Source: Atherinomorus stipes
Lineage: Eukaryota; Chordata; Actinopteri; Atheriniformes; Atherinidae
Assembly (NCBI GenBank): GCA_023101725.1
Contig: JALJCO010003416.1
Location: forward strand, 1-64,000
Reading direction: 5' to 3'
DNA: 64,000 nt
Positions 1 to 9,829 of the stretch are shown in pieces. The position numbers and the translations under genes are program-made. The notes under the pieces were generated by a model, which worked only from the letters and a program-made list of their open reading frames with translations, was not told the DNA's origin and did no database searches. Within the stretch, counting starts at the first letter, position 1. Each line of letters starts with the position of its first letter.

Positions 1-163
1 TAGATGTGCGTGTGTGAAATAACAATCTCCGTGTGGAACACGTTAGCCTTTATTTGAGGTTAGCACATCACACAGCCATTTACTGAGACGTACCCCAGTT
101 CCCAATGGCCCCTACGTCATTACGCTGTGGCCGTAGCCATGACAACGGTCAACACAGTCTACA
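1..163 (-). repeat. 3' LTR of Ty3/gypsy element (cut by window edge)
   Basis: This is the 3' LTR of the minus-strand element. It matches the LTR at 5810-5974 at every one of the 163 visible positions; only the terminal TG-equivalent two bases fall outside the window. It ends with the TG...CA signature (TCTACA at 158-163 on the plus strand, TGTAGA on the minus). An AATAAA polyadenylation signal on the minus strand lies at 49-54, and a CRE-like ACGTCA core at 114-119. I see no clear TATA box. At 165 bp the LTR is short for the superfamily. Identity of the two LTRs implies a young insertion. Confidence 0.95.
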
Positions 164-172
164 TCCCCCTTC
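164..172 (-). other. polypurine tract of the LTR retrotransposon
   Basis: Directly next to the 3' LTR, the minus strand reads GAAGGGGGA just before TGTAGACTG. This is the expected place and composition for the polypurine tract that primes plus-strand DNA synthesis in LTR retrotransposons. Position and purine content are seen; the role follows from the family. Confidence 0.8.
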
Positions 173-456
173 GTAAGTTCAACGTCTCCATCAGGGAATG
201 TTATAGTGAGACATAAACAAGGGCATCAACCTGCACAGGGAGGAACTTCAACCAACTGTGAACATAATCTATATAGAACGCACGCACAAAACATGCAACA
301 TTACATTTTCCAACCTCTTTTTTTTTTTTTTTTTTTGTTATGTCAGAGAGAGGAGAACAAAAAAGAAAAGGAAAAAAAAAAATATAGACCCAGCATAACA
401 ATCAGTGTTCCACAGCCCACATAGTCACAAGGATGGGCTGAGGTAAGAGTGAAACA
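173..456 (-). other. 3' untranslated region of gypsy element
   Basis: This stretch lies between the pol stop codon and the polypurine tract. It contains a run of about 18 T (about 319-336 on the plus strand) and an A/G-rich stretch (about 350-382). The short reading frames in it show no family resemblance, so I read it as untranslated sequence of the retrotransposon. Confidence 0.7.
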
Positions 457-3413
457 TCAATATGCCTGCATGTCACAGAGCTGGTCAGTGACAAAGTCAT
501 TGTAGAGAGAGTTTGGTTTTGACACCCTCCCGGAGCGAGTAACAGTTGGAGGCCGTTGACCCTGCGTCATGTCAGGTACCACAGCAACATGGCCCGGACT
601 CGGTGGAGGTGCGATGTCAGTGATGACAGGCGGGCCCTCAGCTGAGGAAGCAGAGGTGTAGGTTTCAGGTGTGTGAAGCAGGTGGCGTCTGTTCCTGACA
701 TATGTGGCATCTCCAGCCTTGACCTGGTAACTGTTGGGTTGTGTCGCCGTCCCTAGCACCGTCGCCAGCCTGTCGTAGCCTTTCTGTGTCTGCATCCTCA
801 CTGTTTGCCCAGGTCGCAATGGAGCCAGTGGCCTAGCTGTCTTGTCATAGTAGACTTTTCTTCTCTGTCTTGCCTGTGTCAGAGCCGTCTGAACATGTAC
901 CTCCACTTTGGGTGAGTACATGGCTTTGGTCATGGGAATGAAAGCCCTGGTGCGCCGAGAGAGCAGGCGCTGGGCCGGTGACGGCAGTCCATATCTGGGT
1001 GTGTTGCGCAGGCTGAGGAGGGCTGCATCTACGTCTGCTCCGTCTCGTGCACATTTCTCCAGCAGGTGCTTTGCAGAACGCACAGCTCTCTCAGCAAGTC
1101 CATTTGACTGAGGATACAGGGGACTGCTGGTGATGTGGCGGAAGTCCCACTTGTGAGCAAACTCCTGGAACTCTCTGCTTGTGAAATAGGCAGCATTGTC
1201 TGTCATGAGCTGCTGTGGCACTCCGTGAGTGGCAAAGTGGCGTTTAAGCTTGGTTATGAGTGTGGCACTTGTTGTTCCAGGGAGCTGGTCTATCTCGAAC
1301 CACCCAGAGTAGGAGTCAACAAGCACCAGGTGCTCCTTCCCCTCCCACTCAAAGACGTCTGCTGCGGTGAGAGACCACGGTAGGTCAGGGACGGTGTGCG
1401 GTTGAAGGGGCTCCTTGGGTTGGTGTGGCTTGAGAGCATTGCAGGGGGTGCACCTGGAGATCTCTTTCTCAATGTCACTGTAGATGGTGGGCCAGAACAT
1501 GGTCTCCCTGGCCCTGCGCTTGGTAGCCTCAAGGCCAGGGTGGCCCTGGTGCAGCTGCTGAACATAGTAGCGCTGCAGCGAGTACGGAATGATGAATCGC
1601 TGACCACGGAGGAGCAAACCATCGACAGTTGTGAGCTCCTCTCTCATAGAGTAGAATGGCCTCAAGTCACGCGCCACCTCCTTAAATGTGGCGGGCCAGC
1701 CAGCAGCGACAACGCCTGAGAGACGCTGGCACACAGGATCAGCCAGCGTCTCTCGTTTCAGTTCTTCAGTCCTGAGCGAGGAGAGGATGTCAACCACCAT
1801 GACCTCATAGTCCTCCATTTCTTCAGCCTGGTCAGTGGAGGGCAGATATGCACGGGAGAGTGCATCAGCAACATAGAGCTCCCTGCCCTTCTTGTAAGTG
1901 ACATTGAGGTTGTAGCGCTGTAGGCGGAGCATCATCCTTTGGATGCGTGCAGAGGCAGTGTGTAGTGGCTTTTTCAGTATGGTGATGAGCGGCTGATGGT
2001 CAGTTTCAACAGTCACAGCACGGCCGTATATGTAGTGATGGAATTTAGTGCAGGCGTAGACGAGTGCCAGGAGCTCCTTTTCAATTTGAGCGTAGTGCGA
2101 TTCAGTCTCTGTGAGGGCCCTTGAAGCAAAAGCAACTGGCCTGTTATTTTGGAGGCAGACAGCACCCAGTCCATGCTGCGACGCGTCAGCTGACAGTACA
2201 ACAGGTTGGTGCACATCGAAGTACCTCAGCACCGGGGGGCTGGCAATTACTTCTTTCAGTTTGGTAAATGCCGCTGTGTGGGGCTCCAGCCAGCACCATT
2301 CCACATCCTGGCGCAAGAGCTCACGCAGGGGTGCTGTGATCTCACTGTAATCTGGTATGAACTTGGCCATGTAGTTGGTCATCCCTAAGAACCTCTGGAG
2401 GCTGTGCTTGTCCTCTGGGGGGGGAATCAGGCGGACAGCAGCCGTCTTGGCAGGATCAGGTTTGACACCCTGGTCAGTGAGTAGGTGACCAACATAGGGG
2501 ACTTCTGTGACCCTGAACCGGCACTTGTCAGGGTTCAGTTTGAGGTTGACAGCCCGTATTCTGTCCATGACTTGGCGGAGGCGCAGATCATGCTCCTCTC
2601 TCGAGCGGCCCCACACCAAGATGTCGTCAATCACAATTGCACATGGCTGCCCCTCAAAAAGCTGCTCCATGCACCTCTGAAAGACCTCACTCCCTGTGGT
2701 GATGCCATAGGGCATTCGTAGGAAGGCATAGCGGCCCACGGGAGTCATGAAGGTGGTGAGTTTCGAGGAGTCTTTGCTGAGCGGCACTTGCCAGAAGCCA
2801 CACTTGGCATCCAGAATGCTGAACATTTTGGCATCTGGCATGTCGGCAATCACCTCCTCCACAGTCTTCAGGGGATGACGGGGCCTGAGGAGGGCTTTGT
2901 TGAGGTTGACAGGGTCGATGCACAGTCTGATGCTACCGTCTCTTTTTTTCGCAGCCACCATGGCTGATACCCACTCAGTGGGCTCCTGAATCGGTGTGAT
3001 GACCCCCAATTTGGTCATTCTGTGGAGCTCTGCCACAATCCTATCCCTCATGGCAAGTGGCACTCGTCTAGGAGCGCATATGGTGGGTGGCACGGCATCA
3101 TCCAAGCGCATGTGGTACACCACGGGCAACTTGCCAACTGTGCTGTTGTCGAATAAGTCTCTGTATTCAAGCAGCTCTGGTGTTTCATGCTGAGTGATCG
3201 CATGCACCTCTGGAGCAAAAGTTACATAACCAAGTCTGACACTGTCTCTGAGACCCAGTAGCGGCTTAACGTTCCTGTCCACGACTTGGAATCGCAGCAG
3301 ACCACAAGTAAAGTTCACGTCTGCAGCACCAAGGGTCTGGATAATGTGACCCCCATAGGCAACAAGGTTCGCTTTTTTGCTGAGATTAATGCGAGCAGTA
3401 GGATCAGTGTGCT
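457..3413 (-). CDS. pol part of gypsy polyprotein: RT, RNase H, integrase (frame interrupted upstream)
   Basis: Ty3/gypsy Pol, the replication and integration enzymes of the element. Numbering from the GTG codon at 3318, reverse transcriptase covers about 60-330, with LDAK (D170) and VIDD (D231-D232, in place of the usual YxDD) as catalytic aspartates. RNase H covers about 370-490, with D378, a glutamate near 413, D440 and D485. Integrase follows with an HHCC zinc site (H590, H593, C623, C626) and a D,D-35-E triad (D654, D707, E743, 35 residues between the last two). The frame has no internal stop and continues upstream through about 32 codons of protease/linker to 3413. There it meets the hAT at 3414-4818, so the GTG is not a real start. 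The order RT-RH-IN defines Ty3/gypsy. I would place it in the K02A2.6-like group of animal gypsy elements, but that is a family impression. Confidence 0.93.
3406..3413. repeat. left target-site duplication of hAT
   Basis: AGTGTGCT, repeated exactly at 4819-4826. Eight bases is the standard hAT duplication length. One copy is original gag-pol coding sequence. Confidence 0.92.
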
Positions 3414-4818
3414 CAGGGCTGCCTTAACCTACTGGTAGGCCCCTGGGCTGAGAAGTTTTGTAGGCCCTGTCCCGTCCTCCAAATTTACTCGATTTTTCTC
3501 TTTTTTTTGAAAAAAAAAAGTGTCATTATAGAAAATACGATCTAAGGCTGTTCCGAGTGTTTTGTTTTTAGTTTGACATGATATTAGATTTTCAGATAAT
3601 GTGAGCAGAATGAAAAATAATAGTAATAATGATAATAATAACGATAATAATAATACAAAATCTGAAATAAATAATAATTAAATAAATAAATAATAGCAGC
3701 AACAAATCAAACTAGACTTTAAGAAAGAATCAAACTGGCTGATTAGTTCATGCTGCTCAAATAACCTGTGGTTCACTCATGAAAGCTATCAAGTCCACAT
3801 TCAGCCAAATATTTCACACCTGCAACCCCCCCCCCCCGTAGAACCTGTGTCCAGTATTCACATTGGTCATTTAACTGTTTCTCTGGTTTGGAGTCTGCTG
3901 TTCCACAGTCGGCTGCTGGATTAATATAAGCAATCATGGTTTTTCTGGGGACGTCACTGTCATTCATTCATTTTCTGCACAGCAGAAGGTTTGCTGGGGG
4001 GGCGCTGGAGTTTATCTATTATCAGGAGGGAGGCAGGTACACCTGGACAGGTCGCCAGTCTGTCGCTATGGACATCACTGCCTTCTGCTAAATGATAAAC
4101 ATGATCAACCTCATGTTTGATGGAGAGTAACGTAGCCGTTCTCTGTTTACTCACTCCCCGTTACTTTGCGCCTGCCACGTGCGCTCTGACGCAGATTTAT
4201 CAGCACTTTTATTTTGACAAGGTGTCGGTCCTATTTGTACCCAGTAAGCGCGGACTTTGGGCCGGTCAAAGTTTTCCCCAGAGGCCCAGGTCACCGCTAA
4301 TGTGCCACCTCGTCCCCCCTCCTCTCTCTCTGATGCGTGTGTGCCCGTCTCTACTTCCCCCCCCCCCCTCTGTATTCCTCTCTCCTGTGTCCGTTACCTC
4401 TGGCATCAGCGTGGGCGTCGCTGCCCCCCTCCAGTGGGTTAGATGAGCGGTTTCCTCGCTGTCATTTGTGTGCGGCTGAAAGAATCCAAAGAGCTTCGGG
4501 ATGCTCTTTAGTCATTTTCTTGTTAAAACACCTCTAAAACCGTCATTTTTAGCCGACACAACCTACACCTGTTTCTAAAGTTAAGTGATGGAGCATCATC
4601 AGATTGTCACATGGCGGCGGGGCGGAGCTTGGTAGGAACGGGTTTATTTGGATCAATCAGCAGTTTCTAATTTGCATATAATGTGATTGACAGGAAAACT
4701 GACAAATTGCATAATAACTTGACTTTTTATGCAATTTTTTCCCAAAAATGATAGGCCCCTGAACTCCATTGGCCCCTGGGCTTCAGCCCAGGTAAGCCCG
4801 TGCATTAAGGCGGCCTTG
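3414..4818. mobile_element. non-autonomous hAT transposon inside gypsy gag-pol
   Basis: A 1405-bp insertion that splits the retrotransposon frame within the protease region. It has a perfect 8-bp TSD. Its imperfect TIRs begin CAGGGCTGCCTTAA on the left and CAAGGCCGCCTTAA on the right (complement), and share CCTGGGCTGA further in. TSD length and CAG-type ends point to hAT. No transposase is visible; the few open frames are short and unlike hAT proteins. Inside are an AAT-rich stretch (about 3614-3695), C runs (about 3828-3838 and 4359-4368) and a degraded SINE-like repeat (3957-4085). It must have been moved by a transposase encoded elsewhere. Confidence 0.88.
3957..4085 (-). repeat. SINE-like 'GGCGACCTGTCCAGG' repeat fragment
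   Basis: On the minus strand the sequence reads GACTGGCGACCTGTCCAGG and ends in GAATGAATGA. This resembles a very common fish interspersed repeat whose tail is built from GAATG/GATGG units. Related fragments in this window are at 26430-26530 and 63158-63300. It sits inside the hAT insertion and was carried with it or inserted into it. Confidence 0.5.
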
Positions 4819-4826
4819 AGTGTGCT
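4819..4826. repeat. right target-site duplication of hAT
   Basis: AGTGTGCT, the exact partner of 3406-3413. The match fixes the right end of the hAT at 4818. Confidence 0.92.
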
Positions 4827-5799
4827 GTAGCAGCGCCCTGGATATCACGTTGCATTTGGCCCCAGTGTCGATCTTCACAACCAGTTGTCTGTCAGTGTTG
4901 CATGCGGATAGTTGAGCAAATCTTTCATCTCGCTCACGCACATCCTGTGGTTGGTCTATGCTTTCACAGTAGAAAATTTCTATGCTCTCACAGTGAAACA
5001 CATCTGTCAGTTCTTGTGTTGGCTGCATGTCAAGCTCACTCACGTGTGTGTATCTGTCCCTACGTATGGTGGGGTGTGGGAGCTGTGCTGGTCTGGTGGC
5101 GATGGATGGTCTTCCTGATCTGCAGCATCTTGAGAAGTGGTTGAGCTTCCCGCAGGTGTTGCAGCGCTTGTTGAAAGCTGGACATTTGCTGCGGTCGGGA
5201 GCGTGTTGGCCACCACAGTTTGTGCATGGGTTGAATTGCACTGTGCACACCTCTGCTTCCTTCTTTAGTTCTCTGTTGCCCTTTTCAGATTGTTCATGTA
5301 ACATACAGATCTCAATGGCTGAATTTAACGTCAGCTTCTTCTCCTTTAATAGCTGTGCACGGACAGTGTCACTGTGGATGCCGCAGACCAGGCGGTCTCT
5401 GATCAGTTCATCATTTAGAGCACCAAATTCACATTTTTTGGCCATTATTTTCAGTGTGGAAACATAAGACTGGATTGACTCATGTCGTTTCTGGTTGGTT
5501 GTGTTGAATGCATGTCTGTCCATAATCACATTTTTAACTGGCAGGCACAGCTGTTCAAACTTTTTTATGAGGACGTCAGGGTCCTCGCGATCTTCGTCAG
5601 CCTCAAAGTCAAATGCGTCGAATTTATCCAGCGCCTCCGGGCCGGCAAGGTTGAGAAATGTGTAGGCCTTCACCTTTTTGCTAGCTGTTGCTAGCCCTGC
5701 GTTGCTGTAGACGTGCCATTCCCGCTTGAACTTCTCCCAGTTTTGAGCGATATCCTCATTGAAAACGAGCGGGTCGATCCGGCGGAGTCCTTGTGCCAT
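4827..5799 (-). CDS. gag plus start of protease, gypsy element (truncated by hAT)
   Basis: N-terminal part of the gypsy polyprotein. Residues about 1-190 are a Gag capsid-like region. Two zinc knuckles follow: one irregular (CTNCGGQH...C) and one standard CX2CX4HX4C (CNTCGKLNHFSRCC). Retroviral-type aspartic protease begins with DTGA at about residue 311. The native frame stops at 4827; reading on into the hAT adds a few foreign codons and ends at 4783. ATG 5797-5799 is the first in-frame start and lies only 10 bases inside the end of the 5' LTR, within the primer-binding site. Gag and pol are in the same frame: the hAT plus one TSD is 1413 bases, a multiple of three, and the whole frame minus this is 3930 bases. 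So there was no programmed frameshift between gag and pol. Confidence 0.9.
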
Positions 5800-5809
5800 T
5801 CTGACACCA
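5796..5809 (-). other. primer-binding site, probably tRNA-Leu
   Basis: The minus strand directly after the 5' LTR reads TGGTGTCAGAATGG. TGG pairs with a tRNA CCA end. The first 11 bases match the complement of the 3' end of animal tRNA-Leu(CAG), which ends TTCTGACACCA, as I recall it. The gag ATG lies inside this site, leaving almost no leader between LTR and coding sequence. Confidence 0.75.
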
Positions 5810-5974
5810 TGTAGATGTGCGTGTGTGAAATAACAATCTCCGTGTGGAACACGTTAGCCTTTATTTGAGGTTAGCACATCACACAGCCATTTACTGAGAC
5901 GTACCCCAGTTCCCAATGGCCCCTACGTCATTACGCTGTGGCCGTAGCCATGACAACGGTCAACACAGTCTACA
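5810..5974 (-). repeat. 5' LTR of Ty3/gypsy element
   Basis: Complete 165-bp LTR, TG...CA on the minus strand, and identical to 1-163 where they overlap. AATAAA on the minus strand lies at 5860-5865 and a CRE-like ACGTCA at 5925-5930. As the 5' LTR it should carry the promoter; no TATA box is evident. The duplicated target site cannot be checked because the far end of the element is outside the window. Confidence 0.95.
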
Positions 5975-6484
5975 GAGACAATCACTGGATACAATTCAGC
6001 TGCACGCTAAATGAAAATAAAGACCATCATTCATGACAATTTCATGTTATGAAGAAAAAAAATGTAACCCTTTAAAGGAATGTCTCAAGGTTGAAGATGG
6101 CTGCAAACACGTGTCCTTATCAAAAACATTCAACTATGCATTTCTACCAAGTTCAGCTTCAGAGTTTATATGTTGCAATGTGTGAGTGATTGAGGGAGGA
6201 GGTGACTGGTGGAGCAACAAAGCACAACAACTTAAAAAAAAAAAAAGGAGCAAAGACACAGAGATGGTGGTGTAAATATGTCAGTGTGGATGAGCCAGGA
6301 AGCAGGGGAGTTGACCTTGGTCGTAGTTTAAGACCTGTCTTTTATCCAGCTTGTGAGCAGCACTGAGAGCCATTTGTCTGCTCACTGCCGTATTCTTCTC
6401 CCTCCTTCTCAACCATCATTTCTTTCTTTTTGTCTACTTGTATGCTTTTTATCTATCTAATTCCTCTGCCTCCTTTTATCGCTC
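5975..6484. other. no gene seen
   Basis: Unremarkable AT-rich sequence with an A run at about 6235-6246. About 6240-6285 (GGAGCAAAGACACAGAGATG and on) resembles 14157-14205, so a short repeat is present. No coding potential recognised. Confidence 0.5.
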
Positions 6485-6770
6485 ACCTCAAAATTCAATT
6501 CAAAATCTTTGTTATCACTTTGAAAGCTTTGCATGGTCAAGCTTCCTTTTACATTACAGTTTCTACAGCCCAGAGCATGTTGGCTGCTTTGCTCAAGACT
6601 AAAAATCAAAGGGAACCAGTTTTATGCTTTTGAAGTCAAACCTTTCAATCTTCAATATTACCTCTACTGAAAATTATATTCGTGGACTCAAGACCCACTT
6701 GTTGCTTGGCTTATTTTGTTTTAGTGACATTTTGGTCTTAATTTGTTTCTAGAGAGCAACACAAATACAG
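6485..6770 (+). pseudogene. 3' end of an L2-like LINE, decayed
   Basis: The plus strand encodes a run like FKIFVITLKALHGQASFYI, close to the FKILLLTYKALHGLAP motif at the C-terminus of fish L2/Rex1-type LINE ORF2. Further on, in another frame, it encodes something like RGLKTHLLL, near the usual stop. Frameshifts and the lack of upstream domains show a 5'-truncated dead copy. The exact clade is uncertain. Confidence 0.55.
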
Positions 6771-6929
6771 TATGTCTTCATGGAATTTTTATACCACAGA
6801 TCTTTAATTCCCATTAAGGCAAATGCAACTACAACAACAATGTATTTAATGGAAAAGCAGCATCACTGTGACCCAAACTCTGAACAGACTGTATCCATCA
6901 ATCGGATGGCTGTAACCATGAATTATTAT

Positions 6930-7052
6930 TATTTTTTTTTTTGATAGACTTTTTTTCTTACATCCCCGAGGGGAAATTAGGGCTATGAATTTTTACTTAT
7001 CTCTGTAGTACCGGAGAGCAGTGGGCTGCTACTTAAAGCGCCCGGGGATAAA
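6930..7052 (-). repeat. tRNA-SINE tail fragment
   Basis: The segment around CCGAGGGGAAATTAGGGCT and AGAGCAGTGGGCTGCT matches the 3' body of the better-preserved SINE at 14702-14925, in the same orientation. A T run at about 6932-6942 is its A tail on the minus strand. The tRNA-like head is missing. Confidence 0.55.
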
Positions 7053-7162
7053 TGGACTTAATAAATAAAATTAAGGTCGAACTATTGTTTTATAGAAAGC
7101 ATCTTTCCCCACTTTGAAATAACTGAAGAAAATCCAGTTACCCAGCTTTCCACCATCACTTA

Positions 7163-8147
7163 GATCGCTTTCACACCTGACCAAGCGGACTCGGTCCGAT
7201 TGGGGAGCTGAAAGTCGCAACATCGTTGCATTTATCATTTGTTTCGGTTCTGCTTTCACACTGTGACTTATGATGCGCTCTGAACTTTCTGAGCAGCATT
7301 AGGTGGTTGAAAGGGGCAGAAATCCCTCCCTCTCCTACAACAGTAGGGTAAACATAAAGCATTACGTTAAGTTGGTGGTCCTGGAGCCTTCAGTAATGCT
7401 GTTTCTTTTTGAACTGCAAATGCACATGGCTCAGAAAGCGGTGCAATATGACCGGCTGGTATGGCAGCGAGGCATAAAGCTTTTTGTAGTGTCTCAAATA
7501 AAAGAGTGAGTTGATTTGATTTTGTTTTCATATGCCAAATTGCTCATTTATGGGTCATTGCTGTTCAAACAGTTGAGCTAAGCTAGCTAGCAACTGCTAA
7601 TGTCAGCGGTCATTTGTTGCCATAACAACAGTAAACATCATGTAAGGACTGATGGGCTGTAGAGATGCAGAATCAAGCTATATTATGTATAGATTAGATA
7701 CGTTGTATTTAAGTAGTGAATACATGACTAGAGGAGGATGAGTGGATGTCAGCAGGTGGTTTATCCGGTCATCTAATCATATTTCAAGGAGAGCTCTCAG
7801 CTCTTCGTCAGTCCATGTCTGTCCTCCTCTCACCATGTTTATTTTGGTTTTGAGTGCACGCTGCACTTCCTCTACCCTAGATGCACTGTGTTTGCATTGC
7901 GCATAGCAACACTACAAACATCTGGTCCTGTGTTTGGTCCGTTTAGCTTCACACTGCATACGAACCGGACCACGATTCACTTGCAAGCAAACCGAGACCC
8001 ACGTTTCAGGCGGACCAGAGTTCGCTTGTTTGGTCCGCACCAGAGTTCGGATGAGCTTTCACACCTTCCCAAACAAAGTGGACTATCCGAGGAAACAAAC
8101 TCTGGTTCGTTTACAGTGGACCAAACGCTCCTGGTGTGAAAGCAACC
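7163..8147. mobile_element. PIF/Harbinger-like MITE
   Basis: 985 bp flanked by TTA at 7160-7162 and 8148-8150. Ends are GATCGCTTTCACACC on the left and GGTTGCTTTCACACC on the right complement (13 of 15). Both ends are rich in 'GGACCAAAC/GGTCCG' motifs, as in a common fish family. A 3-bp TWA target supports PIF/Harbinger. No transposase is present. Confidence 0.75.
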
Positions 8148-8150
8148 TTA

Positions 8151-9103
8151 AACGCACCACGTACGCACAAATCTGTCAGGCTCCTGGAAGGGTGAAGAAA
8201 GTCTCAAAATCCCTCGAGCATGCGTAAACTGATTTGTGTGTAAAAGCAGTGTTGTTTGTGTGCATCAGGGGATGCGTGCACACGTATTTAAGGATTTGTA
8301 TGCACAGAAGTCTTTTTGAACACACAACTATTGGGTTTGAGAGGTTGAAGGTAAAAAAATGTGTAAAATATGAATATTTGTGTATTTTGTAATTTGTAAA
8401 TGTGTAGATTTATTTTGTGTGTACAATTTTTAAGTATTTGTGTGTGCATTAAAAACACACATTTGCAAGTACCCAAAGTTACAAATTATTTGATACAGTT
8501 TACAACTTCTGTAATACACACACAATTTTGATACTATTTTCTCTCCATAATTTTTGGGGACAAATAAAGATACAGCCAACGAAGACTCTTGGCTGCTAGC
8601 AGTCAGAGTCCGGCGGCGGCTACATTCTCAAAGCAAGAGGCTGTTCAATCCGAAGCCGGCCACTGATCTGATTACTGACAGGCCTGCAGCAGTAACTAAG
8701 CGGCCGGCGCAAATGAGAAGGTGGCTACTCGCAGAAGAACTTGGCAGGTAATTTTGGTGCTGACGGCTGCAACTCATTGGATCGTCTGTTGTCCTGGACG
8801 TGCGTTAACAACTAGCACACCTTGGCTGGTCCCACTGGATTGTGTACTCCCTCTGCATGTGCATAAGCAAGCATGTGCATACAAATGTTGGATATAGGGG
8901 ATGAGTTGTGTTGAGTAATCATGCACTGTTACCCCATTTACTAAGAGATGCAATGAGGGAACTTTATGTTCAGTAAAATATAATCTTGAATTGTCTGCAC
9001 CGTCAGAGTTCATGACTCAGCAGTTATGTCGCCAGCAGCGATCAACTGATAAGACAGTCTAGTGAAGAATGCCATCTGATCTGTAAAATCAGATCAAATC
9101 ATT
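8151..9103. other. no gene seen
   Basis: About 8290-8560 is rich in TTTGTGTG/CACACAA motifs and partly self-complementary. About 8570-8760 is locally GC-richer. I recognise no gene or transposon family. Confidence 0.4.
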
Positions 9104-9107
9104 TTAA

Positions 9108-9502
9108 AGGAAGTTTCTTTTTTTTCAGCCTGGACCTTATTTCTAGGAGTTTATACATGCATTTACTCACTGGTAAATTTTCTGCTTTACTTTTGGTCCT
9201 TGGAAAGATATTACGTTGACTCGCTTTTGGTAAACGTCCAGTATCATGGCGGAGACTGGGCAGCCACTATATTAGACATTATCTGCAAAACTCCTTGATT
9301 TCATCAATGCTTTACGTATAATGAATAAACGAAAGAGTACTATTGTCCTGTGAGTTTAGAGTTTTGCAAATTGTGTTCTTGTTGTTTGTCTGGGTAACGA
9401 GCTGCTCATCTCAGTTGTACTACAGAAGCGCACATCGTGAACGCGCAGCCCCAAAAAGTGTTTAGAACACCCTGATAACTAACAGAAAGCAAAATCTGAA
9501 CC
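9108..9502. mobile_element. TTAA-type MITE, truncated copy
   Basis: Begins AGGAAGTTTC directly after TTAA (9104-9107). Its whole length matches, in inverted orientation, the two parts of the MITE at 11197-13410 (13410 to 13232, then 11443 to about 11240). About the last 45 bases are missing where the Tc1-like fragment begins. TTAA targets are typical of piggyBac and Kolobok families. Confidence 0.65.
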
Positions 9503-9519
9503 GTTATACCGCACAGCCC

Positions 9520-9800
9520 TAACTGTGAGCTGTAAGGCCTTATAATTATATTGACAGGTGTGTGCTTTTCCTAATCAAGTCCAATCACTTTAGTTAAACA
9601 CAACTGGACTCCAGTGAAGGAGTAGAACCGTCTCAAAGAGGATCCGAAGAAATGGACAGCACATGAGTCAATATACTTATGACCATGTAATATTTCAGTT
9701 TTTCTTTTGTGATAAATTGCCAAAAAAATTCCACATTTCTGTTTTTTCTGTCAAGATGGGGAGCTGAGTGTACATTAATGACAAATAAAATGAAGTTTTT
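9520..9800 (+). mobile_element. Tc1-like transposon 3' region, part 1
   Basis: Matches the familiar 3' region of fish Tc1 elements: ATTGACAGGTGTGTGC, 'GTCCAATCA', 'ACTGGACTCCA', a 'TACTTATGACCATGTAATATT' type stretch and 'GAGTGTACATTAATGA'. It breaks at 9800 and resumes at about 13478. No transposase coding sequence is left; the 5' side is missing. Confidence 0.8.
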
Positions 9801-9829
9801 GTGCTGTACTGTCTTCTGCCGCTTATCCA

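Larger units (their letters stand above)
1..5974 (-). mobile_element. Ty3/gypsy LTR retrotransposon, nearly complete
   Basis: LTR, polypurine tract, gag-pol, primer-binding site and LTR all occur in the right order and orientation. Without the hAT insertion and one TSD copy the element is about 4.56 kb. Both LTRs are identical and the frame is otherwise open, so it was probably active recently. It is now inactive because the hAT disrupts protease and separates Gag from Pol. Confidence 0.95.

Noticed and set aside
4117..4446. 109-codon plus-strand open frame inside the hAT insertion
   Set aside because: Overlaps other open frames in C-rich sequence, with no transposase-like residues; probably chance.
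3421..4815. GCCTT as a 5-bp TSD of the insertion in gag-pol
   Set aside because: An exact 8-bp duplication (AGTGTGCT) a few bases further out fits better, restores the frame and gives hAT-type CAG ends.
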